Below the pieces are notes generated by a model. The model saw only the letters and a list, made by a program, of their open reading frames with translations, did not search any database and had not been told where the DNA came from. A DNA stretch of 6,269 nt from Chloroflexota bacterium. Lineage in GTDB: Bacteria > Chloroflexota > Anaerolineae > Anaerolineales > UBA11858. Location: NCBI GenBank assembly GCA_030666985.1, contig DAOUWT010000165.1, forward strand, positions 1 to 6,269. Reading direction: 5' to 3'. Position numbers and translations under genes: made by a program. Shown one piece after another: positions 1 through 5,136 of this stretch (the stretch's first letter is position 1; every line of letters starts with the position of its first letter).

Positions 1-1148
1 GCGACGATGAAACCTTCGGCCTTGGCGAAGCTGTGGGCTGCCTCGAAGACCACATTCTGTTGATAGGCGCGGGCCTCGACGAACCCATCCTCCATCAGGC
101 GGCAGATGATGGGCGCCATGCCGTGGTAGCGCAGCCCACCCGCATGAACCGGGGCGGGGACAAAGTCGTGGCCCACGGTGTGCATCTTGGTTACAGGGCC
201 TGTCTTGGCGGTGTCGCCCCAATCGTAAGCGTAGCGGCCGCGCGTCAGGCTGGGGCAGGCAGTGGATTCCACGTTGACCACGCGCATATCGGGCCGGTCG
301 CCGCTCAACTTGTCCTTGATGAAGGGCAAGAAGAGACCGCCAAAGTTGCTCCCCCCTCCCACGCAGCCAATGAGAACGTCCGGGTAGTCGCCCGCCATCT
401 CCATCTGCTTACGAGCCTCCAGCCCAACAATGGTCTGGTGCAGGAGCACAAAGTTGACCACGCTGCCCAGGGCATACTTCCAACCCTCATGAGTGACGGC
501 GTACTCTATGGCCTCGCTGATGGCCATCCCCAGGCTGCCAGAGGTCTCGGGATCAACCTCCAGAATGGCCCGCCCGGCGTTCGTCTCTGAACTGGGGCTG
601 GGCACGACGTTGCCTCCCCAGGTTTCCATCATGACACGCCGGTAGGGCTTCTGGTGATAGCTGATTGTGACCATGAAGACCTTGACCTCCAAGCCAAAGA
701 ATTGGGTAGCAAAGCTGAGAGCGCTGCCCCATTGCCCCGCTCCTGTTTCGGTGGCGAGGCCCTTCAATCCTTCTTTTTTGGCGTAGTAGCACTGAGCTAT
801 GGCCGTGTTCGGTTTGTGGCTTCCAGGAGGGCTGACACCTTCCCACTTATAGTAAATTTTAGCAGGGGTGTCGAGTGCTTTCTCCCAGCGGGCGGCGCGG
901 TAGAGGGGGGAAGGCCGCCACATCTTGAGCACGTCCTGCACCTCCTCTGGAATCTCGATCCACCGCTCCTGGCTAGCTTCTTGCTCGATCAACGCTTGCG
1001 GGAAAACCGGCCCCAGGTCGTCAGGTGTCATCAAATCCAGTGTCACCGGATGCCGGTAAGGTGGGGGCGGCGTCTTCATGTCGGGGAGGACGTTGTACCA
1101 ATGGGTAGGCATGTCTTTTTCGGATAGTAAGTATTTGTACTGGGTCAT
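1..1148 (-). CDS. trpB: TrpB2-type tryptophan synthase beta chain, C-terminus cut by window edge
   Basis: PLP enzyme that condenses indole with L-serine to give L-tryptophan in the cytoplasm. I translated the minus strand from the ATG at 1148 and it stays open for 382 codons to the edge. Motifs seen: GSHKPNT (residues 109-115, K112 the predicted Schiff-base lysine), ETGAGQWG (134-141), the PLP-phosphate loop GGGSNF (264-269), and HAGGLRYHG (335-343). The long N-terminal extension and the last motif are typical of the TrpB2 (trpB_rel) class rather than the TrpA-partnered TrpB1. From family length I expect roughly 50-80 residues to be missing. An AAGGAG site lies 8 bases before the start. No promoter is evident in the 109-base gap upstream, so it is probably co-transcribed with the ATPase gene under the Trp T-box. 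TrpB2 proteins often work without an adjacent trpA. Other TrpB-like PLP enzymes are a minor alternative. Confidence 0.95.
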   Translation of the reverse strand, partial: MTQYKYLLSEKDMPTHWYNVLPDMKTPPPPYRHPVTLDLMTPDDLGPVFPQALIEQEASQERWIEIPEEVQDVLKMWRPSPLYRAARWEKALDTPAKIYYKWEGVSPPGSHKPNTAIAQCYYAKKEGLKGLATETGAGQWGSALSFATQFFGLEVKVFMVTISYHQKPYRRVMMETWGGNVVPSPSSETNAGRAILEVDPETSGSLGMAISEAIEYAVTHEGWKYALGSVVNFVLLHQTIVGLEARKQMEMAGDYPDVLIGCVGGGSNFGGLFLPFIKDKLSGDRPDMRVVNVESTACPSLTRGRYAYDWGDTAKTGPVTKMHTVGHDFVPAPVHAGGLRYHGMAPIICRLMEDGFVEARAYQQNVVFEAAHSFAKAEGFIV

Positions 1149-1156
1149 TTTTAATT

Positions 1157-1162
1157 CTCCTT
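1157..1162 (-). promoter_or_regulatory. Ribosome binding site of trpB2
   Basis: AAGGAG on the minus strand, 8 bases before the ATG at 1148. It fixes the start and shows that trpB2 is translated independently of the upstream ATPase gene, which ends 109 bases away. Confidence 0.8.
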
Positions 1163-1172
1163 GTGCGTAAAG

Positions 1173-1270
1173 AGTGACGAGTGATGAGTGACGAGTGATG
1201 CGTGACGAGTAACGAGTAAATCTTACGTATGACTCATTACGTTTCACTCTTCACGTTTTACTCTTCATTC
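1173..1270. repeat. 98-bp block of 14 heptamers, half direct and half inverted
   Basis: From 1173 to 1221 the plus strand reads in steps of seven: AGTGACG, AGTGATG, AGTGACG, AGTGATG, CGTGACG, AGTAACG, AGTAAAT. From 1222 to 1270 the same type of unit appears on the opposite strand, alternating units ending in ACGT with units ending in ACTC or ATTC. The two halves can pair imperfectly; for example GTAACGAGT near the centre faces ACTCATTAC with one mismatch. The block fills most of the ATPase-trpB2 gap and supplies the last codons and stop of the ATPase gene. It is a microsatellite-like array without unique spacers, so not CRISPR. Whether it affects transcript stability or readthrough is unknown. 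Confidence 0.8.
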
Positions 1271-1968
1271 ATCCTGTCGGTGAAAAACTGTTTGTAAATT
1301 TTATAGTGCGTTGTCTGTTCGTATGCTACCTCCTTTATGTGAGTTGAGTCAAAACTGAAAATCTGCGCACCTGGGTAGGATAACAAGATAGGCGAGTGGG
1401 TGGCGATGATGAACTGGGCATGCCCTTCCGTTTCCATCTGCTGCAGAATATTCAAAAATTTGATTTGGCTTGTGGGTGATAACGCGGCTTCAGGTTCGTC
1501 TAAAAGGTAAAGCCCCTTAATCTTGAAGCGGCCGCCAAAGTAGCTCAGAATCGACTCGCCATGCGAGAGAACGTTGAGCAGATGCCCGCCGTGATACTTC
1601 AACCGGCCCGGATCGCAGAGCGCGATATCGTCGAGAAAATCGGCAAAGTCGTGGAAGGTCTCGGCGCGAAACAGTGAGCCTGGCACCCGGCCATTCGCCC
1701 ACTTCACCTCGACGTAGTCGGCCAAGCTCGTTTCGTAGGGATTTCCGTGAGCCAGGTGCCGTTTGGGCTTGTCCCAGATGTGGATGCCGCATTTTCGCGT
1801 GATGGCATCCAGCAGCGTGGACTTCCCCGAACCGTTTTCGCCCACAAAAAACGTGATCGGCTTCGTGATGGTCAACGTTGAGGCATCCCTGAGAGTGGGG
1901 ACATTGAATGGATACTGTGCCCGTGTGGGATAGTTCTCGCTGTTGATCTGAACCTTTGTGATGTACAC
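1258..1968 (-). CDS. ABC-class/AAA predicted ATPase (COG3910-like), under T-box control
   Basis: A 236-residue soluble ATPase. In order: an N-terminal beta strand (MYITKVQI), Walker A GENGSGKS (43-50), an ABC-signature-like LSHGES (134-139), Walker B LYLLDEP (153-159) followed by EAALSP, and an H-loop ATHSP (189-193). This is the layout of the small stand-alone predicted ATPases of the COG3910/AAA_21 kind. No transmembrane segment, nuclease or TOPRIM domain is visible, so the substrate and role are unknown. The frame stays open up to 2088, but those extra 40 codons run back through the T-box terminator. I chose the GTG at 1968 because AAGGAGG sits 5 bases before it and the homologous fold starts there. 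The gene begins straight after the T-box terminator and precedes trpB2. Its last codons and stop lie in a heptamer repeat. Confidence 0.88.
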   Translation of the reverse strand: MYITKVQINSENYPTRAQYPFNVPTLRDASTLTITKPITFFVGENGSGKSTLLDAITRKCGIHIWDKPKRHLAHGNPYETSLADYVEVKWANGRVPGSLFRAETFHDFADFLDDIALCDPGRLKYHGGHLLNVLSHGESILSYFGGRFKIKGLYLLDEPEAALSPTSQIKFLNILQQMETEGHAQFIIATHSPILLSYPGAQIFSFDSTHIKEVAYEQTTHYKIYKQFFTDRMNEE

Positions 1969-1973
1969 ATTGA

Positions 1974-1980
1974 CCTCCTT
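1974..1980 (-). promoter_or_regulatory. Ribosome binding site that decides the GTG start of the ATPase
   Basis: AAGGAGG on the minus strand, 5 bases before the GTG at 1968. The site follows the T-box terminator, so it is made only when the leader reads through. Confidence 0.8.
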
Positions 1981-1994
1981 TTGCCCTACAAAAC

Positions 1995-2025
1995 AAAAAA
2001 CGCCCGTCCTGTAAGGGACGAGCGT
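1995..2025 (-). terminator. T-box intrinsic terminator
   Basis: On the minus strand ACGCTCGTCC (2025-2016) pairs over all 10 positions, one of them G-U, with GGACGGGCGT (2009-2000). The loop is 6 bases and six T follow (2000-1995). Its 5' arm overlaps the CGTCCCT segment needed by the antiterminator, so the two folds exclude each other. It lies 15 bases before the ATPase ribosome binding site. Confidence 0.92.
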
Positions 2026-2347
2026 TTGTTTCAACACCCGTGGTGCCACCCTGGTTAGGCAGCTCTGCTTAAAACAAAAACGCGCCATGATAAGCGCGTT
2101 GTACGTAGAGAGCCAGCCTCACTTGTTAGCAGGTACGGCCTCGGCGCAATAATTGGGCGATACCCTCGGCCATGATAACGGTGGCGTCTCCGGCTCAACC
2201 TACTTCCCTTAATTAGGGTTTCGGCTGGCAACTCCCGGGCCCATTCAACATCAAGTTTGGTATCAGGCTCGCAGCATATACCTGACTCTCTGAACCTCGC
2301 TTTAATGCCTACTATTCCCGTTCGCAGTCTTTTGTTCTTGAATTGTA
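1995..2347 (-). promoter_or_regulatory. T-box riboswitch, tryptophan specific (UGG specifier)
   Basis: This leader senses uncharged tRNA and allows readthrough when the amino acid is short. Stem I: the specifier loop is closed by CGGG (2317-2320) pairing with CCCG (2236-2239). It carries the loop E element AGTA (2310-2313) on the 5' side and GAA (2244-2246) followed by TGG (2241-2243) on the 3' side. The AGAGAG motif is at 2286-2291, and an apical TCAGG/CCTGA helix follows. A Stem III-like hairpin AACGCGC/GCGCGTT is at 2079-2100. The T-box AGGGTGGCACCACG is at 2039-2052; AGGG pairs with CCCT and ACG with CGT (2014-2020), leaving the UGGCACC bulge. UGGC fits a tRNA ending GCCA (discriminator G73), as in bacterial tRNA-Trp. 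The Trp reading agrees with trpB2 downstream. A GGG (Gly) reading one base over fits worse, since tRNA-Gly carries U73. Confidence 0.93.
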
Positions 2348-2353
2348 GGAGAT

Positions 2354-2382
2354 AATATACTACATGCTTTCTGGGCCGTCAA
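2354..2382 (-). promoter_or_regulatory. Sigma-70-type promoter of the T-box/ATPase/trpB2 unit
   Basis: On the minus strand: -35 TTGACG (2382-2377, 5 of 6 to consensus), a 17-base spacer, and -10 TATATT (2359-2354, 5 of 6). This predicts a start near 2347, about 30 bases before Stem I. It is the only strong promoter seen for this unit. Confidence 0.8.
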
Positions 2383-2404
2383 GAATGTGTGTTCATTCAT
2401 CTAA

Positions 2405-2453
2405 AATGTTACTAACGAGGTATAGTTCTCTCAAATGATAATGTTACCGAGGG
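2405..2453 (+). repeat. Duplicated box before the transposase remnant (possible transposon left end)
   Basis: AATGTTAC-TAA-CGAGG (2405-2420) recurs as AATGTTAC-CGAGGG (2440-2453), 35 bases apart. Short repeated boxes ahead of a transposase gene can be terminal binding sites of a DDE element. I found no inverted partner on the right side, so the other end is probably lost. The GGGAG inside the second copy can also serve as ribosome binding site for the next gene. Confidence 0.4.
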
Positions 2454-2463
2454 AGCTAAGACC

Positions 2464-2877
2464 ATGGAAGAAACAATGACAATAGATGAGAGATACAAAT
2501 ATTTACGCAAAATGCAAAGATGTTACCGTAAAGCATCCAGAACAGAGCGCAGCATTTTTCTGGACGAAATGGAAGTTATTACTGGCCTACATCGAAAAAG
2601 CCTGATACGCTTGGTGAAAGGTACTCTTACTTGGAAAAAACGCCACAGGCAGAGAGGTCGCACCTATGGGCCTAAGGTTGATGATGCTCTTCGAGTGATA
2701 ATCAAGAGTTTTGATTATATCTGTGCTGAGCGTCTTCAACCCAATTTGGTATGGATAGCCACTCGTGTGGCGCTCAGGTTGCTCTCCAGCAGAGCCTTAT
2801 CCTCCACACAAGTCCAAAAGTTATATCATGCCGACAGAACTACATATCTTAACAAATTCACTAATAAGCACCGGTAA
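2464..2877 (+). CDS. Truncated transposase/integrase (DDE, rve-type), N-terminal remnant
   Basis: A 137-residue reading frame. The part from MTIDERYKYLRKMQRCYRKAS to about residue 100 (AERLQPNLVWIA) resembles the N-terminal DNA-binding region of integrase-core transposases from my memory of such proteins. ITGLHRKSLIRLVKG (about 39-53) looks like the recognition part of a helix-turn-helix, followed by a basic RQRGRTYGPKVDDALR stretch. The DDE catalytic core, normally some 200 further residues, is absent. The last 35 residues look unrelated to the family, so the frame was probably broken by deletion or rearrangement. The start at 2464 has GGGAG 8 bases upstream; a second ATG at 2476 is equally plausible. 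It should not be able to transpose by itself. It sits between the T-box unit and the orphan qcrC-like gene, so an insertion may have reshaped this locus. Confidence 0.6.
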   Translation: MEETMTIDERYKYLRKMQRCYRKASRTERSIFLDEMEVITGLHRKSLIRLVKGTLTWKKRHRQRGRTYGPKVDDALRVIIKSFDYICAERLQPNLVWIATRVALRLLSSRALSSTQVQKLYHADRTTYLNKFTNKHR

Positions 2878-2910
2878 GGGAACTCCAAGAAAATAATTGT
2901 CCCAGGGCTT

Positions 2911-2938
2911 CGTGTTGCGTGTTGCGTGTTGCGTGATG
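2911..2938. repeat. Heptamer tandem repeat CGTGTTG x3 plus CGTGATG
   Basis: Three perfect copies of CGTGTTG and one variant, immediately after the transposase remnant and 73 bases before the cytochrome gene. It has the same 7-base period and the same CGTG/AGTG core style as the block at 1173-1270. No promoter is evident between it and the next gene. Confidence 0.75.
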
Positions 2939-3011
2939 GATAGTGAAGGTCTTCGCGTAGCACAACCTTGGGTTGCCCGACCAAACGCTAAGAAACTAGA
3001 GGAGAACTCCC

Positions 3012-4187
3012 GTGAACGAAGAACAGAAAACAGCCTATAAAAAGAAATACACCCAGGCCAAACAAAGCGGCATCCGTTTTTGGCCCCACATCATTTATAA
3101 AGATTTGCTGATGGCCTTTGCGATCTTTTTGCTCCTTGTCGGGCTGGCCACTTTTGTGGGCGTCCCCCTGGAAGCAAAAGCCGACCCCAGCGATTCGACT
3201 TACGTCCCCCGCCCGGAGTGGTATTTCCTATTCCTCTTCGAATTCCTGAAGTTCATTCCCGGACAACTGGAGTGGGTGGGCACCGTAGTCATCCCCGGTA
3301 TTGCTATTCTGGCCCTCTTCCTGCTCCCATTCTATGATAAAGCCTCGGTGCGGCATTGGAAGAAGCGCAAAGTGGGACTGTCCATTATGGGCGCGGTTGT
3401 GCTAGCCATGATAGGTCTCACCTTCAGAGCCGTAGCCACCACTCCAGAGATGGAAGAAACCACAGTGGCATCATCTATCCAGGAGCAAGTTGTGCTGGGT
3501 CAAGACTTGTACTCCGTGCAATGCGTGGAATGTCACGGCCCCGACGGGGTGGGCGGGGAGATCCTGGGGGTTGCGGGTTTGGAAGGCGTCAGCGTGAAAT
3601 CTATCAGCAGCCGGGACGAAATGTACACCCGTTCTGACGCAACCTTCGAGGCCATCATCAATTACGGGCAACAAGACCTGGGCATGCCCCCCTACGGGTT
3701 AGCATACGGCGGCCCGCTCTCGAAAGCTGAGATTGAAGCCATAACTGTCTTCATGCGCTACACCTGGGACGACCGGGTAGAGTTGCCCCCAGAAGCCGTT
3801 ATCGCCGGCGTGGCCCCGTTGGAAGAAGGAGCAATCCCCTCTTACGAGGAGCAAATCTCTACAATAGTCAAGCGTAATTGTATTTCTTGCCACCGTCCCG
3901 ACAAAGAAAATAACAACTACTTCATGGAAACCTATCAAGAAATACTCACCACCGGTGATAACGCCGACAAAAACTTGATCGCCGGCGACCTGGAAAGTTA
4001 CCTCTACCTGACCATCACCGGGACTCCCATCCTTGACCCCGTCACCGGAGATGTGCTCATCCATCAGATGCCGCTTACCAAACTGATGAAAGAAGAGTAC
4101 ATCAAGATTTTCGAGGCGTGGATTTTGAACGGTATGCCGGAAACAGCAGTGGAAGCCGAGGCATTGTCTGCCACACCTGAACCCTGA
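3012..4187 (+). CDS. qcrC: QcrC-like menaquinol:cytochrome c reductase subunit: cytochrome b C-terminal domain fused to two-haem cytochrome c
   Basis: A 391-residue membrane protein of the bc complex, which passes electrons from (mena)quinol to cytochrome c. Residues 1-140 match cytochrome b subunit IV: membrane spans at about 32-52, 86-107 and 121-140, and the quinol-oxidation-site motif PEWY at 68-71 inside YVPRPEWYFLFLFEFLKF. A first haem c site CVECH (171-175) has a likely axial Met at 225 (GMPP). A second site CISCH (290-294) has a likely Met353 (QMPLT). Bacillus-type QcrC is a similar fusion with one haem, so the second cytochrome module, which resembles cytochromes of the planctomycete-type fold, is an addition. 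The start is GTG, 7 bases after AGAGGAG; no ATG lies nearby. The Rieske (qcrA) and cytochrome b N-terminal (qcrB) genes are not adjacent: a transposase remnant lies upstream and a terminator downstream. Confidence 0.9.
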   Translation: MNEEQKTAYKKKYTQAKQSGIRFWPHIIYKDLLMAFAIFLLLVGLATFVGVPLEAKADPSDSTYVPRPEWYFLFLFEFLKFIPGQLEWVGTVVIPGIAILALFLLPFYDKASVRHWKKRKVGLSIMGAVVLAMIGLTFRAVATTPEMEETTVASSIQEQVVLGQDLYSVQCVECHGPDGVGGEILGVAGLEGVSVKSISSRDEMYTRSDATFEAIINYGQQDLGMPPYGLAYGGPLSKAEIEAITVFMRYTWDDRVELPPEAVIAGVAPLEEGAIPSYEEQISTIVKRNCISCHRPDKENNNYFMETYQEILTTGDNADKNLIAGDLESYLYLTITGTPILDPVTGDVLIHQMPLTKLMKEEYIKIFEAWILNGMPETAVEAEALSATPEP

Positions 4188-4216
4188 GGACAAAAATCCA
4201 TACAATTTCTAAAACC

Positions 4217-4247
4217 AAAAAAGCCTCCCAATTGGGAGGCTTTTTTT
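4217..4247. terminator. Bidirectional intrinsic terminator between convergent genes
   Basis: GCCTCCC (4223-4229), loop AATT, GGGAGGC (4234-4240), flanked by six A on the left and seven T on the right. It can stop the qcrC-like transcript on the plus strand and the toxin-antitoxin-like transcript on the minus strand. Confidence 0.93.
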
Positions 4248-4264
4248 ATGCGAATGGGGTCTTC

Positions 4265-4600
4265 CTAAAATTGAAGTTTTTCAACCTCTGCAAGAAAATC
4301 AACAAACGAAACAGCTTTGCATGGAATATGCGTAACGGGGTTTCCCATAGGATGAACATGCCACCCCGTTTTCGCGTTGTCTTTCCCGTAAATGCGAACA
4401 CCCTCTGCAATGAGAGCAAAGGCTGCTTTGTCTGTGTTGATGTTGTAGAATACTTCTATGAAAGAGAGGTCTGTGAGGTGAACGCGCATACTGAGAACAT
4501 CAAGATCATACGATCTCACTGTATATGCGCTCACAAACGGAGACTGCACACATGCAGCAATGATATTTTTAATGAGGTCGTGAGTTGTTATGGCAGCCAA
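4265..4600 (-). CDS. TumE/DUF6516-like putative toxin
   Basis: A small cytoplasmic protein, 111 residues from the TTG at 4600. Visible blocks: MRVHLTDLSFIEVFYN (38-53), FALI (61-64), RIYGKDN (69-75), WHVHP (80-84), HIPC (91-94) and a C-terminal SFVDFLAEVEKL helix. The order, a strand with F-x-EVFYN, then DN, then a histidine-rich stretch and a terminal helix, resembles the TumE (DUF6516) family of putative toxins. This is recognition by pattern, not by search. An ATG at 4648 would add 16 residues, but these lie inside the upstream gene and have no ribosome site. The TTG has AGAGG 10 bases before it and overlaps the upstream stop by 13 bases, implying coupled translation. The histidines invite a nuclease idea, but no activity can be assigned. 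Confidence 0.7.
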   Translation of the reverse strand: MAAITTHDLIKNIIAACVQSPFVSAYTVRSYDLDVLSMRVHLTDLSFIEVFYNINTDKAAFALIAEGVRIYGKDNAKTGWHVHPMGNPVTHIPCKAVSFVDFLAEVEKLQF

Positions 4601-4911
4601 TTGGATGCAGCCTCTAAGCGTCGCTTGCGTGTAATGAGCGCTTCCCATTCCAAATAATCGCGTTCAGACTCCCAAGAATAATCTTCGTCGCGGTCATCTG
4701 TTTCCCATCGTTGGCAGTATTCATCAAATGACATCCCATATTTTTTTCTAAATTCTTGTTGAGAGTTTTCAATTTGCGCTAGGCGATGTTCAATAGAATC
4801 TTGAAGCACTAACCGCAACGCCATATCTGGGCGTTCTTCACCAGTTAGGTCGTGTAAAATTCGAGCAGTATTTTTGGGAAGTGTCAAAGCAGACATGTCT
4901 CCTAATGTCAT
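4588..4911 (-). CDS. Putative antitoxin of the TumE-like pair
   Basis: A 107-residue, helix-rich, mostly acidic protein. The N-terminal LTLPKNTARILHDLTGEERPDMALRL part could form a short DNA- or partner-binding region. It is followed by a helix (RLAQIENSQQEFRKKYGMSFDEYCQRW, about 43-69), an acidic linker (DDRDED), and YSWESERDYLEWEALI (78-93). The combination KYGMSF-EY...W...ERDYLEWE is one I associate with small proteins encoded directly before toxin-like genes; this is family recall. The start at ATG 4911 has GAGGTG 6 bases upstream. A GTG at 4920 would leave no spacer. It is the first gene of the pair and its end overlaps the next. GC looks lower than in trpB or the cytochrome gene, which fits acquisition as a module. 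No clear promoter was found upstream. Confidence 0.68.
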   Translation of the reverse strand: MTLGDMSALTLPKNTARILHDLTGEERPDMALRLVLQDSIEHRLAQIENSQQEFRKKYGMSFDEYCQRWETDDRDEDYSWESERDYLEWEALITRKRRLEAASNWLP

Positions 4912-5034
4912 GGTACTCACCTCTTGTGCTAACTAAAAACAAAAAATTTAAAAGCGTGCTATCAACAATACTTTCGCGTACATGGTTTCAAATTGATACG
5001 TCTTGAATCGCCATTGGCCGCACATTGAAAACTT

Positions 5035-5088
5035 CATTAGCTGTTAACGGCGCAATGACCGACTCTGCAACCGTTATCACGGCTAATG
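5035..5088. repeat. Interrupted inverted repeat between the antitoxin-like and coiled-coil genes
   Basis: CATTAGC (5035-5041) faces GCTAATG (5082-5088), and inside it TAACGG (5045-5050) faces CCGTTA (5071-5076). The inner loop is 20 bases, with small internal gaps of 3 and 5 bases. All 13 pairs are perfect. On the plus strand a run of T follows (5089-5095). It could be a weak terminator or an operator-like element; nothing shows which. The rest of the gap 4912-5125 holds only AT-rich sequence and the tandem repeat next to it. Confidence 0.55.
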
Positions 5089-5096
5089 TTTTTTTC

Positions 5097-5136
5097 GCGC
5101 AGATTAGCGCAGATTAGTGGACGAATTACGGATTAG
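5097..5136. repeat. Tandem GCGCAGATTA x2 with a degenerate third copy
   Basis: GCGCAGATTA occurs at 5097-5106 and 5107-5116, and a partial GATTAG copy ends at 5136. The last four codons of the neighbouring coiled-coil gene (ANP and stop) lie in the degenerate copy, so the repeat has shaped that C-terminus. Confidence 0.65.

Noticed and set aside
33..590. Plus-strand reading frame of 185 codons
   Set aside because: It lies antisense to trpB2, whose translation carries all the enzyme motifs, and it shows no family features.
1173..1270. CRISPR-like array
   Set aside because: The units are 7 bases with no unique spacers; it is a microsatellite-type repeat.
1969..2088. Upstream extension of the ATPase by 40 residues
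   Set aside because: It runs through the T-box antiterminator and terminator, and the GTG at 1968 has a strong ribosome site.
2079..2100. Stand-alone terminator (AACGCGC hairpin followed by T5)
   Set aside because: Its position before the T-box sequence fits a normal Stem III of the riboswitch; it may pause transcription but is not needed as a separate terminator.
4232..4657. Plus-strand reading frame of 141 codons
   Set aside because: It begins inside the bidirectional terminator and is antisense to the toxin-like gene, whose protein has conserved blocks.
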